Assembly (NCBI GenBank): GCA_039816045.1
Contig: JBCBYB010000003.1
Span: 1 to 64,000 of the forward strand
Direction: 5' to 3'
Source: Thermohalobaculum sp039816045
GTDB lineage: Bacteria > Pseudomonadota > Alphaproteobacteria > Rhodobacterales > Rhodobacteraceae
DNA length: 64,000 bases
Shown here piece by piece: positions 44,009 to 52,816 of the stretch. The position numbers and the translations under genes were made by a program. Under the pieces are notes generated by a model. The model searched no databases, was not told where the DNA came from, and worked only from the letters and a program-made list of their open reading frames with translations. Each line of letters opens with the position of its first letter. The first letter of the stretch is position 1.

Positions 44009-45094
44009 TCACTCCGCGGCGTGCGGCGGCGCATCTGGCGCGAAATCCAATGCCTCGATCTGCTCGGCCCGGCGCCCGGCCCGAGAGGCCGCGCGGGTCA
44101 AACCGTCGAGATCCTCACCTGCCAAGCGCAAGTGCCGCTCAAGGCTCGCCGCTCGTTCGCCGATCTGCCCGACATCGCGGCCCAACCGCCCGAGGTCTCG
44201 CCGGATCGCAGTTGCCTCCTCGATGATCCGGGCATCGCGCACCACGCCGCGGACGGCGGTCAGCACCGCCATCAGCGTTGTTGGGGAGACGATCCACACC
44301 CGCGCCTCGAGCCCTGCCCGCACCACATCGGCGAAACTCGCGTGCAGCTCGGCGTAGACCGCCTCGGAGGGCAGGAACATCAGCGCCTGGTCTGCCGTCT
44401 CACCCTCGATGATATAGCGCTCGGCGATGGCGCGGAGGTGCCCGAGACAGGCACTCTTCAACGCCGCGCGGGCGCGTTTGCGGGTGGGCTCGTCCGGCGC
44501 GGCGATCAAGGCCTCATAGGGCTCCAGCGGGAATTTCGAGTCGACCGGGATCGGGCCCGGCGGATGCGGCAGATGGATGAGACAGTCGACCCGACGCCCT
44601 GATGAGAGCGTCGCCTGGGCCGTCCAAGCGTCCGGTGGCAGGGCGTTGGCGATGATCTCCATCAGCTGGATCTCGCCGAACTGCCCGCGGGTCTGCTTGT
44701 TGGAGAGGATCTGCGAGAGGCCGACCAGATCGCCAGAGAGCGCCTCCATACGTCCTTGCGCCCGGTCGATCACCGCGAGCCGCCGGCCGAGGGCGCCAAG
44801 GCTGTGGGCGGTGCGGGCGGCGGAGGTGGCGAGGCTCTCCCCCATGCGGCCCTCCGCGCGTTCGAGTCGTTCGGCCAGACTGTCGCCCAGCCGCGCCTGC
44901 GCCTGGAGTTGCGCTTCGGCAAGTTGGGTGAGCGCGCCCGTGAGCTGCTGTTGCCCGGCGGCCAGATTGTCGAGCCGCGGGTCCCGGACCGGCCGGGCGA
45001 AAAGCGCTCTCAGTAGGAGCAGTCCGACCGCCCCGGAGATCACGCCAGCGGCCAGCGCCCAAGGCTCCGCCAGCAGCGCGTCGAGCGCGGGCAT
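44009..45094 (-). CDS. rmuC: DNA recombination protein RmuC
   Basis: 361 residues. One N-terminal membrane segment (ALAAGVISGAVGLLLLRALF), a long coiled coil (about 45-125), then the RmuC nuclease-like core with QTRGQFGEIQLMEII and IPVDSKFPLEPYEALI. RmuC affects recombination at inverted repeats. Its start shares one base with the mutL stop (TGATG), so the two repair genes are one unit. It ends before a 214-bp gap that shows no gene. Confidence 0.88.
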   Translation of the reverse strand: MPALDALLAEPWALAAGVISGAVGLLLLRALFARPVRDPRLDNLAAGQQQLTGALTQLAEAQLQAQARLGDSLAERLERAEGRMGESLATSAARTAHSLGALGRRLAVIDRAQGRMEALSGDLVGLSQILSNKQTRGQFGEIQLMEIIANALPPDAWTAQATLSSGRRVDCLIHLPHPPGPIPVDSKFPLEPYEALIAAPDEPTRKRARAALKSACLGHLRAIAERYIIEGETADQALMFLPSEAVYAELHASFADVVRAGLEARVWIVSPTTLMAVLTAVRGVVRDARIIEEATAIRRDLGRLGRDVGQIGERAASLERHLRLAGEDLDGLTRAASRAGRRAEQIEALDFAPDAPPHAAE

Positions 45095-46929
45095 CAGCGC
45101 CGCTCGAACAGCCGCTCGATCTCGGCGAGCGAGAGCGCGACCGAGGTGGGCCGTCCGTGATTGCAGGTGCTCGAGAGCGGGGTCGCCTCCATTTCACGGA
45201 GCAGCGCATCCATCTCCGGCACGCTGAGCCGCCGACCGGCGCGCACCGAGCCATGGCAGGCCATCCGCGCAAGCACCGCGTCGAGCCGGCGGGCGAGCGT
45301 CTCGGCGGTGCCGCGGTCGGTGATCTCATCGGCCACGTCCCGGATCAACGCCTCGGGATCGGCTCGATCCAGTGCAGCGGGCACAGCACGCAGGCAGATG
45401 CTGCCATCTCCGAAGGGCTCGATCTCCAGCCCCAGCGCCAACAGGTCCTCCGAAGCGGCGAGCAACGCCTCCGCCTGCCCTGCCTCGAGCGCAACGATGG
45501 CGGGCAGCAGCAGTGCCTGACGACGGACGCCGGTCTCGGCCCGTTCGGCTTTCATGCGCTCATAGACAAGGCGCTCATGGGCGGCGTGCTGGTCGACGAT
45601 CACGATGCCATCCGGTGTCTGCGCAACGATATAGGTGGCGTGCAGCTGCGCGCGGGCATGGCCGAGCGGGGGGCAGGTCTCACTCGGCTCGGGGGTCGGC
45701 TCGGTCGCCGTGTGTTCGGGGGACGTTGGTCGCACCGGCGCACTGGCTTCGGCAAAGCCCGGAATAGGCGCTTGCGCCGCATAAGCCGCTTCTCGCGCCG
45801 CCGCTGGAGGGCGCGACGGCCAGAGCGCCGGGCCCCGTGGCGGCGCTGCTAGCGGCGAGCCCAAAGCACCATCGCCGAGACGCCGGCCGGTCCGATGACC
45901 AGCTTCGGCCAGCGCATGGGTTACCGCGGAGAGCACCAGCCCCCGCACCACGCCGGGGCTGCGGAACCGCACCTCCGCCTTGGCCGGGTGCACGTTCACA
46001 TCCACCGCCTCCATGGGCACGCGCAGATCCAAAGCCACCGCCGGATACCGGTCCCGTGGCAGCACATCCGCATACGCCGCCCGCAGCGCGCCGGTCAGCA
46101 GCCTGTCGCGCACGGGTCGCCCATTGACCGCGAGATGGATGGCCACGGGCGCCCCACGGGACTGGGCCGGCAATCCGATATGGCCAGCAAGGCGGATCCC
46201 TTCGCGCTCGGCGTCCACGGGCAGCGCATGCGCCGCGAACTGCTGCCCGATAATCCGGTCGGCACGGGCGAGCGCCGCGTCCGCCCCACGCTCCGCCGGC
46301 AGCCAAATCACCCGCCGTCCCTCGCCGCCGCCGGTCACGTCACGAAGCTCGATGGCAACCCCCGGCGCGAAGAGCGCAAGGCGTCGGACGGTCTCGGAGA
46401 TCGCCTGGGCCTCCGCGCGATCGGTCTTGAGAAATTTCAGCCGCGCGGGCGTCGCAAAGAACAGATCCCGCACCTCGACCGTCGTGCCCCGCGGCCGGGC
46501 CGCCGGGCGCGCCGCTTCGACCCGGCCCGCGGTCGCGCGGACCTCCCAAGCAGCCTCGCCCGTCGACGAGATCAACAACAGCCGCGCCACCGAGGCGATC
46601 GAGGGCAGCGCCTCCCCCCGGAACCCGAAGCTGCGGATCGCCAGCAGATCGCTGCCATCGATCTTGGAGGTCGCGTGCCGCTCGAGAGCCAGGGCGAGCT
46701 CCGCCTCGGCGATCCCGTGGCCGTCATCCTCGACGCGGATCAGCGTGCGCCCGCCATCGGCGACAGCGATCCGGATCTCGCGCGCACCGGCATCGAGGGC
46801 GTTCTCCACCAGCTCTTTGACCGCGGAGGCGGGGCGCTCCACCACCTCTCCGGCGGCGATGCGGTTGGCCACCGTCTCCGGCAGGCGGCGTATGGAGCGC
46901 GCCGAGATGTTGGGGTCCGATCCATCCAT
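45094..46929 (-). CDS. mutL: DNA mismatch repair protein MutL
   Basis: 611 residues. The GHKL ATPase part has IAAGEVVERPASAVKELVENA, VEDDGHGIAE and SFGFRGEALPSIASV; the C-terminal dimerisation domain carries DQHAAHERLVYERM and CHGSVRAGRRLSVPEM. It couples MutS mismatch recognition to downstream repair. A conserved QDQHAxxER motif of endonuclease-type MutL is partly present. ATG 46929 is taken as start; the ribosome site is weak. The decayed VPLPA-CTERM gene lies upstream on the other strand. Confidence 0.94.
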   Translation of the reverse strand: MDGSDPNISARSIRRLPETVANRIAAGEVVERPASAVKELVENALDAGAREIRIAVADGGRTLIRVEDDGHGIAEAELALALERHATSKIDGSDLLAIRSFGFRGEALPSIASVARLLLISSTGEAAWEVRATAGRVEAARPAARPRGTTVEVRDLFFATPARLKFLKTDRAEAQAISETVRRLALFAPGVAIELRDVTGGGEGRRVIWLPAERGADAALARADRIIGQQFAAHALPVDAEREGIRLAGHIGLPAQSRGAPVAIHLAVNGRPVRDRLLTGALRAAYADVLPRDRYPAVALDLRVPMEAVDVNVHPAKAEVRFRSPGVVRGLVLSAVTHALAEAGHRTGRRLGDGALGSPLAAPPRGPALWPSRPPAAAREAAYAAQAPIPGFAEASAPVRPTSPEHTATEPTPEPSETCPPLGHARAQLHATYIVAQTPDGIVIVDQHAAHERLVYERMKAERAETGVRRQALLLPAIVALEAGQAEALLAASEDLLALGLEIEPFGDGSICLRAVPAALDRADPEALIRDVADEITDRGTAETLARRLDAVLARMACHGSVRAGRRLSVPEMDALLREMEATPLSSTCNHGRPTSVALSLAEIERLFERR

Positions 46930-47079
46930 GCCACTATCCGTAGCACGGGTCGGCGGTCCTTCCAAGGGCCGAGGGGGTTCACCACCGCGCCCGAAGAAAG
47001 ATCCCTCACATCGGGCGATCCGTGTCACAGCAAGGAACACTGGTCTTCGCTCCTGCCGACTGGAAACCCCGGAAGCTTT

Positions 47080-47716
47080 GCACGACCTTCGCCGCCGCCG
47101 AGGCCGTCCCGTCACCGATTTCACCGGGCTGACGGTCCAGCTCACAAAGAACAAGGTGGACCCAGCAACTGTGGGCCGCTTTCCTGACACGCTGATCCAG
47201 TTCGAGGGGCCCGCTGCGGGCGGCCCAGCCTCCGCCATCATCGGTCCGGGCATCGCGTTCGAGGACGTGGCCTTTTTCAGGCACGAGGCAACCCGAACGA
47301 CGGGCTGGCGGTCGACATCGATATCGACGCGGCGGGACTCGTCACGTTTACCGGGGCCAACACAATGACCCTGTTCTGAGATCTCTCGATCCAGACGCCG
47401 GATGTGTTGTTAACCGGCGCATCCCAGCTGGGGCAGCCCGTTTGGAGGCAATGCGGTTTCTTCGAAGTCGTTTGTGACGTGAGCGTAGAGAGCGGCACCG
47501 CCCGGCTGCAGTTTGAGGGTCCCAGTTCCTCGGGATCCCTGGGCTTGTCAATCATAGGTGTTCTCGAGAACGAAGTTTTGAGTGCGCAGCTCTCAGCCGA
47601 TGGGCCGATGGCGGATGGCTATGGCACCACCGCCGTTCCGCTGCCCGCACGCCTGCCGCTGTTGCTGAGGGGGCTCGCAGCACTCGGCCTCTATTCGCGC
47701 CGGAGGGGGCGAGACC
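47080..47716 (+). pseudogene. Decayed VPLPA-CTERM secreted-protein gene
   Basis: Two frames together give a coherent protein. One reads TDFTGLTVQLTKNKVD ... IAFEDVAFF from about 47114 to 47280. The other continues ARGNPNDGLAVDIDI to GANTMTLF, meets a TGA at 47377-47379, then resumes DLSIQTPDVLLTGASQLG and ends with VPLPARLPLLLRGLAALGL followed by RRR, a VPLPA-CTERM sorting tail. So a frameshift near 47280 and an in-frame stop break it. An intact relative lies at 61653. The N-terminal boundary is unclear. Confidence 0.65.
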
Positions 47717-47717
47717 C

Positions 47718-48908
47718 CTACTCCGCGGCGAGGTCCTGCCCGTGCATCGGGCAGGCCCGGGGGGCGGCCGCCGCCTCCCGCGCCTCGACCGGCAGCCAGC
47801 CTTGCGCCTCCGAGCGGACGATCGCCTCGATCATGTCGATATGCACATCGTCGTCGTTGAGGCAGGGGATGTACTCGAAGTGCTCGCCGCCGGCCTCCTC
47901 GAAGGCCTCCTTGATCTCCTCGTTGATCTCTTCGAGGGTCTCGACGCAGTCCGAGCTGAATCCTGGCGCCATGACGGCGATGCGTTTGTGCCCCTCTTCG
48001 GCGAGCTTGGCGACATACTCGACCGTGTAGGGTTGCAGCCACTCTTCGGGGCCGAAACGGCTCTGAAATGTGGTGTGGACCTCGTCCGTCCCCCAGCCGA
48101 GGCGCTCACGCATCAGGCGCGTCGTCTTCTGGCAGTGACAGTGATACGGATCGCCCTTGCGGAAATAGCTCTGCGGCAGGCCGTGATAGCTGGTCACGAG
48201 CGCGGTCGGGCGGTGCTCGAACCCTTCATAGGCGCGCTCGACCGACTGCGCGAGCGCTTCGATGTAGGCCGGATGGTCGTGATAGGCGGGCACCGTGCGC
48301 ATCGCCGGCTGCCAGCGCAGTGTCATCAGCGCGCGGAAGGCCTGGTCATTGGCCGTGGCGGTCGTCGCGGCGGCGTATTGCGGGTAAAGCGGGAAGAACA
48401 CGATGCGCTCGCACCCTTGGGCCTGCATCCGGCGGATCACGCTCTCGGTCGAGGGGTTGCCGTAGCGCATGCAGAACTCGACCATCACGTCCGCACCGAA
48501 CTCCGCCTCAAGGCGCTCGCGCAGCTTGGCGGTCTGGCTGCGGGTGATGGTGAGCAGCGGGCTCTCGTCGAGCTCGGTGTTCCAGATCCCGCGATAGGCC
48601 TCGCCGCTCGAGAATGGGCGTTTGGTGAGCACGATCCCTTGCAGGATCGGCTGCCAAAGCGCCGAGGGCCACTCGATAACCCGCTTGTCCGAAAGGAACT
48701 CGTTCAAATAGCGCCGCATCGACCAATAGTCTGTGTTATCCGGCGTGCCGAGATTGGCCAACAGCACGCCGACGCGGGCCGGGGCGACCGAGGGGTGGTC
48801 CTTGGCCGCATGGGTCAGCCGGCCGGTGCCGGGGCGGGTCTTGGCGGAGCGGTCGTGCGTCTGCATGCTCGGGGCAATCCTCAGGGTCGTGGCGCTGTGT
48901 TGGGACAT
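47718..48908 (-). CDS. hemH: Ferrochelatase
   Basis: 396 residues from the ATG at 48908; a GTG at 48911 and an ATG at 48866 (MQTHDRS) are alternatives. The core is clear: VGVLLANLGTPDNTDYW, FPLYPQYAAATTATAND, SYHGLPQSYFRKGDPYHCH with the catalytic His, and ...APGFSSDCVETLEE. It inserts iron into protoporphyrin IX. Several cysteines (CHC, C near the C-terminus) could hold the 2Fe-2S cluster reported for some alphaproteobacterial enzymes. The N-terminal 40 residues are a variable extension. Confidence 0.93.
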   Translation of the reverse strand: MSQHSATTLRIAPSMQTHDRSAKTRPGTGRLTHAAKDHPSVAPARVGVLLANLGTPDNTDYWSMRRYLNEFLSDKRVIEWPSALWQPILQGIVLTKRPFSSGEAYRGIWNTELDESPLLTITRSQTAKLRERLEAEFGADVMVEFCMRYGNPSTESVIRRMQAQGCERIVFFPLYPQYAAATTATANDQAFRALMTLRWQPAMRTVPAYHDHPAYIEALAQSVERAYEGFEHRPTALVTSYHGLPQSYFRKGDPYHCHCQKTTRLMRERLGWGTDEVHTTFQSRFGPEEWLQPYTVEYVAKLAEEGHKRIAVMAPGFSSDCVETLEEINEEIKEAFEEAGGEHFEYIPCLNDDDVHIDMIEAIVRSEAQGWLPVEAREAAAAPRACPMHGQDLAAE

Positions 48909-48959
48909 CACATAACGCCTCGGCCCCTCAGATCAAATGGCGAACCGCCAAGCGCCCGG

Positions 48960-49436
48960 TCAGGCCATATCGGCGATCTTGCCGAGGCTCTGCGTCCAGC
49001 CGAGGGCGAACATGTCCGGCGTGTAGCGGATCTGGCGATGATTGACCGTGACGCGGGTGCCATCTTCGTTGGGTTCGAACAGGATCTCCGCCTCCGTCTC
49101 ATTGCCGCGGACGCCGTCGCCGCCCGTGTGCGCCCAGCTCATGACGATCCGGCGGTGGGGCTCCAGCGCGACATAGTGACCGCTGATGTAGAACGCGCCG
49201 TTCGGACCGGTCGTATCCATCCGCCAGGCGCCCCCCACGACCGGCTCGGAGACACATGCGGTGTTGGTGATGCCATCCATGCCGAACCAGCGCATCCGTG
49301 CGTCGGGGTCGAGCCACAGCGTCCAAAGCCGCTCAGGCGTCGCCGCGATCTCGCGGGTTACGGTGACAGCCACGGGCGGATCAAGTGGAGCAGGCGCGTC
49401 AGTCATCGGCTCGGTCTTCATGTCGGTCACGGTCAT
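48960..49436 (-). CDS. SRPBCC (AHSA1-like) protein
   Basis: 158 residues. The Aha1/START-like pattern is VTVTREIAATPERLWTLWLDPDARMRWFG and the FEPNEDGTRVTVNHRQI strand. Such proteins bind hydrophobic ligands; their partner regulators are ArsR-like. It overlaps the ArsR gene by 38 bases, with AGGAG 8 bases before the ATG at 49436 supporting the long start. Ligand unknown. Confidence 0.85.
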   Translation of the reverse strand: MTVTDMKTEPMTDAPAPLDPPVAVTVTREIAATPERLWTLWLDPDARMRWFGMDGITNTACVSEPVVGGAWRMDTTGPNGAFYISGHYVALEPHRRIVMSWAHTGGDGVRGNETEAEILFEPNEDGTRVTVNHRQIRYTPDMFALGWTQSLGKIADMA

Positions 49437-49758
49437 CGTCGGGCTCCTCGGCCATTGCTGCAAGACGCCCGAGCGCATCCTCCCAAAACGCCTGGTGCTC
49501 CGCGATCCACGCCTCGGCGGCCGAAAACCCGGCACGGTCAAGCTCGCAGATCCGCATGCGCCCTTTGGCACGCCGTCGGATCAGCCCCGCCCGTTCAAGC
49601 ACGCCGAGATGGCGCGTCACGCCGGGTTGGCTGAGCGACAAACGCTCCACCAAAGCACCCACAGGCAAAGGCTCCTTACGCAGCCAGGACAGGATCTGCC
49701 GCCGCTGACCATCGGCAAGAGCGGCAAAAACGTCGGAAAGGACATCGGCTCGGGTCAT
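49399..49758 (-). CDS. ArsR-family transcriptional regulator
   Basis: 119 residues. The winged helix is ALADGQRRQILSWLRKEPL then LSLSQPGVTRHLGVLERAGLI. The metal-binding ELCVCD motif of true ArsR is absent, matching the subgroup paired with SRPBCC proteins, which may sense small molecules. The C-terminus is acidic (EEPDDDRDRHEDRADD). It likely autoregulates the pair. Confidence 0.88.
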   Translation of the reverse strand: MTRADVLSDVFAALADGQRRQILSWLRKEPLPVGALVERLSLSQPGVTRHLGVLERAGLIRRRAKGRMRICELDRAGFSAAEAWIAEHQAFWEDALGRLAAMAEEPDDDRDRHEDRADD

Positions 49759-49813
49759 GGCAATCGTATACCTGATTCGTTATATAACGCAAAGCTGATA
49801 TTTTTTGCCAAGG

Positions 49814-50746
49814 TCAGTCCTCTCGCGGTGGCGGTTTCTCCCCCGTCGGAAGCTCGAGAGTGCCGAGCGCCTCCGCCAATCGGGTCTTGGCGCTCCCCGG
49901 GCGCAACGCCTTTGGCTGGTCCGACCCCGGCGCCCATCCGGTCAGGAACACAAGATCGAACCGCGCCTGCACCCGTCCATCGCGCGTGCCGGCCTGCTCG
50001 ACAAAGGACAGCGCCGCCCGCGCCAGCACGTCCCGACGCAACGACCGGCGCAACCGACCGCTCAGCAGATTGGTCTCTCCCATCGCGCGCAGGTCCCGCA
50101 TCAAAGCCAGCGGATCGGCATAGTCGACCCGCACGGTCTCCACATCCGCCACCGGCATCGCAAAGCCCGCTCGTTGCAGCGCCGCTCCGAGAGCCCGCAC
50201 ATCCGCCATCGGCGCCACATGGGGACCGGCGCCACCGATCAGCTCCGCTTCGGCCACAGCGAATGCATGGCGCAGCGCCGCCAGCGTCTCCCCTCCGAAC
50301 AGGCAGGCCAGCATCAGCCCGTCCGGCGCCAGCACCCGACGCAGCTGAACCAAGTGCCCGACCGGATCGTTCAGCCAATGCATCAGAAAGGCGGAGACCG
50401 CCAGATCAGCCTGACCCTCCGCGAGCGGCAGAACCTCGCACGGATCGTGCAGCTTGACCGCTCCTGGCCGCGACGCCGCCGACAGCATGGCAGCGGACGG
50501 GTCAACCAACGTCATCGCGTCCGCACCGGCCCGCGCAGCGACAAGATCGGAGACCGCGCCCGCACCCGTCCCTACGACCGCTGCGCGCGAAAACGCACGC
50601 GCCGTGTCGTCGAGCCGCTCCGCCAAGCCTTCGGCGGCCCGGCGCCAGAGGAAATCCGCTCCACCGACAAAGCCGCGCCGCATGGCCCGGTCACGCCGGG
50701 CACCCAGTAAGTGGGTGTCGAACAAGGGCGGTGGTGTATCGGTCAT
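49814..50746 (-). CDS. SAM-dependent methyltransferase (NDUFAF5/BioC-like)
   Basis: 310 residues. The class I SAM motif VVGTGAGAVSDLVAARAG near residue 50, AEGQADLAVSAFLMHWL and LRRVLAPDGLMLACLFGGETL follow. The pattern matches the NDUFAF5/BioC-like group; eukaryotic NDUFAF5 modifies complex I, but function here is unknown. GGGAGAG precedes the ATG at 50746. Divergent from comF, with 78 bases of shared promoter. Confidence 0.8.
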   Translation of the reverse strand: MTDTPPPLFDTHLLGARRDRAMRRGFVGGADFLWRRAAEGLAERLDDTARAFSRAAVVGTGAGAVSDLVAARAGADAMTLVDPSAAMLSAASRPGAVKLHDPCEVLPLAEGQADLAVSAFLMHWLNDPVGHLVQLRRVLAPDGLMLACLFGGETLAALRHAFAVAEAELIGGAGPHVAPMADVRALGAALQRAGFAMPVADVETVRVDYADPLALMRDLRAMGETNLLSGRLRRSLRRDVLARAALSFVEQAGTRDGRVQARFDLVFLTGWAPGSDQPKALRPGSAKTRLAEALGTLELPTGEKPPPRED

Positions 50747-50824
50747 CTGGCTCTCCCTACGAGAGCGGTATAGGCTGTCGCGGCGCCTCCGGCGAGGGGG
50801 CGCACAGCCACAGCGGAGACGCCT

Positions 50825-51646
50825 TTGCGCAGCGATGCCGCCCTGCCCGCCCTCGTCAGAGGGCTCCTGACCACCGTGTTGCCGGCCCAGTGCCCGGTAA
50901 CCGGCGAGATTGTCTCGGAGCCCGGGACCATTGCGGGAGAGGCGTGGCGGGATCTGGGACGGATCGTCACAGACGCGCGGTGCCGGTCGTGCGGGCGCGA
51001 GATGCCGGGCGCGCAACCGCCCGCCATCGGAGATCCGCCACTCATCTGCGAGCCATGCCACCGCGCGGATCATCCTTGGGAACGGGGAGCGGCCGCCATG
51101 CGCTATGAGGGGACGGGGCGCGCCTTGATCCTCGCGCTCAAGCACGGCGACCGGCTCGACCTCGTGCCCCTGCTCGCACGCTGGATGTACGAGGCGGCGC
51201 CGGAGTTGGTCTCGGAGGCCGACTTGATCCTGCCCGTGCCGCTGCATTGGCACCGGCTCTGGACGCGGCGCTACAACCAGTCCGCGGAGCTGGCGCGCAA
51301 GCTTGCCCGCCTCGGCGGCAAGCCCGGCGCCTATCGCCCGCGCCTCCTGCGCCGCGCCCGGGCGACCCCCAGCCAAGAGGGGCGCGACCGGGAGGCGCGG
51401 GTGGCCAATGTGGCCGACGCCTTCACCCTGGCCCCGGGCAGTGCGCAGCGGCTTGCCGGAAAGCGCGTCCTGCTGATCGACGATGTGCTGACCACCGGGG
51501 CGACGCTCGGCGCCTGTGCCGCGCTCTGCCGCGACGCAGGGGCCAATGTCGACATCCTCGTGAGCGCCCTGGTCACACCCGATCCCAAAGCCTATTTGAC
51601 GCTCGACCCCGATGGAGAAGAGGAGCCCGCCCATGGCACAGATTGA
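50825..51646 (+). CDS. comF: ComF family phosphoribosyltransferase-like protein
   Basis: 273 residues from a TTG start with GGAG 6 bases upstream. A zinc-ribbon-like CRSCGREM ... CEPCHRAD is at 50-85, and the PRTase motif VLLIDDVLTTGATLGAC near 220. ComF proteins take part in DNA uptake in competent cells. Overlaps grxC by 14 bases. Confidence 0.88.
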   Translation: MRSDAALPALVRGLLTTVLPAQCPVTGEIVSEPGTIAGEAWRDLGRIVTDARCRSCGREMPGAQPPAIGDPPLICEPCHRADHPWERGAAAMRYEGTGRALILALKHGDRLDLVPLLARWMYEAAPELVSEADLILPVPLHWHRLWTRRYNQSAELARKLARLGGKPGAYRPRLLRRARATPSQEGRDREARVANVADAFTLAPGSAQRLAGKRVLLIDDVLTTGATLGACAALCRDAGANVDILVSALVTPDPKAYLTLDPDGEEEPAHGTD

Positions 51647-51890
51647 GATCTACACGAGCCCGCTCTGCGGCTTCTGCTTCCGGGCAAAGCGCCTGCTCGA
51701 CGCCAAGGGCCTGGCCTATACTGAGATTAACGTGCTCGGCGACCGCCAAGCCAAGGCGGAGATGGTGCAGCGGGCCGACGGGCGCACCTCCGTCCCGCAA
51801 ATCTTTATCGACGGCAAAGGCGTGGGCGGCTCGGACGATCTGGCCGCGCTCGAAAGCTCCGGCGCCCTCGACCGGATGTTGGCCGCCTGA
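51633..51890 (+). CDS. grxC: Glutaredoxin
   Basis: 85 residues with the redox motif SPLCGFCFRAKRLL (CGFC rather than the CPYC of E. coli Grx3; CGFC is common in Rhodobacterales). The GSH-binding TSVPQIFIDG and GGSDDLAALE follow. It reduces glutathione-mixed disulfides. The start is set by AGAGGAG; it overlaps comF. Confidence 0.92.
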   Translation: MAQIEIYTSPLCGFCFRAKRLLDAKGLAYTEINVLGDRQAKAEMVQRADGRTSVPQIFIDGKGVGGSDDLAALESSGALDRMLAA

Positions 51891-51892
51891 GC

Positions 51893-52723
51893 ATGTTTCG
51901 CGCCGCGCTCCTCCAGCTGAACGCGAGCGACGATCCTGTCGCCAATCTGCCAGCAACGGAGGCCATGGTGCGCGAGGCTGCGTCCGCCGGCGCCGAACTG
52001 GTGCTCACGCCGGAGGTCACCAACTGCGTCTCCGCCAGCCGCACGCACCAGGCATCGGTGTTGGCCGAGGAGGTGGAGGACGCAACGCTTGCCCGGCTGC
52101 GCATGGTCGCGGCGGAGACCGGCATCTGGCTGCTCATCGGCTCGCTGGCGCTGAAGGGCGGAGCGGACGGACGCTTCGTCAACCGCTCCTTCCTGGTGAC
52201 GCCGGAGGGGGCCATCGCCGCCCGCTACGACAAGATCCACATGTTCGACGTGGAGATCGGTGGCGAGGAGAGCTATCGCGAGAGCGCAGGCTATGCGCCC
52301 GGCACTCGCGCGGCGTTGGCTGAGACGCCTTGGGGCGGGCTCGGTCTCACGATCTGCTACGATATGCGGTTTCCGGCGCTCTACCGGCGGCTGGCCGAGG
52401 CTGGAGCCAAGATCCTGACGGCCCCATCAGCCTTCACGGTACCCACAGGACGTGCGCATTGGGAGGTGTTGCTGCGGGCGCGGGCCATCGAGACCGGCTG
52501 CTTCATGCTCGCCCCGGCCCAAACCGGCACACATTCCGCCAGTCGAGGGCGCACGCGCGAGACGTGGGGGCACAGCCTCGCCATCGACCCTTGGGGCCGT
52601 GTCCTGGCCGATGCGGGCGAGGCGCCGGGGATCACGCTCGTCACCCTCGATATGGACGAGGTCACAAAGGCCCGTCAGCGCATCCCGTCACTGGCGAACG
52701 CCCGCGCGTTCGAGGGCCCCTGA
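51893..52723 (+). CDS. Carbon-nitrogen hydrolase (Nit1-like)
   Basis: 276 residues, nitrilase superfamily. The catalytic triad is the Glu in LTPEVTN, the Lys in YDKIHMFD and the Cys in GLTICYDMRFP. It resembles the deaminated-glutathione amidase (Nit1/YafV-type) branch, which would suit the neighbouring grxC. It begins 2 bases after the grxC stop. Confidence 0.88.
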   Translation: MFRAALLQLNASDDPVANLPATEAMVREAASAGAELVLTPEVTNCVSASRTHQASVLAEEVEDATLARLRMVAAETGIWLLIGSLALKGGADGRFVNRSFLVTPEGAIAARYDKIHMFDVEIGGEESYRESAGYAPGTRAALAETPWGGLGLTICYDMRFPALYRRLAEAGAKILTAPSAFTVPTGRAHWEVLLRARAIETGCFMLAPAQTGTHSASRGRTRETWGHSLAIDPWGRVLADAGEAPGITLVTLDMDEVTKARQRIPSLANARAFEGP

Positions 52724-52780
52724 TCCGCGCCAGATACTTGCGCGCAGAAGGCCAAATCATTGCAAATCGCAAACACAGCC

Positions 52781-52816
52781 CTTAGGTTTCCGTCAGAAAT
52801 CTAACGGAGACCTTAG
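52781..52816 (+). promoter_or_regulatory. Hairpin that buries the Shine-Dalgarno of the coiled-coil gene
   Basis: CTTAGGTTTCCGT (52781-52793) pairs with ACGGAGACCTTAG (52804-52816): 12 of 13 positions pair (one U:G) around a 10-base loop. The right arm holds GGAGA, the likely ribosome site, and ends directly before the ATG at 52817. The hairpin would hide the site, so temperature, protein or RNA could control translation. An operator is the alternative. Confidence 0.6.

Noticed and set aside
51633..51890. CGFC active site of the glutaredoxin as an anomaly
   Set aside because: This variant is common in Rhodobacterales glutaredoxins and keeps both cysteines.
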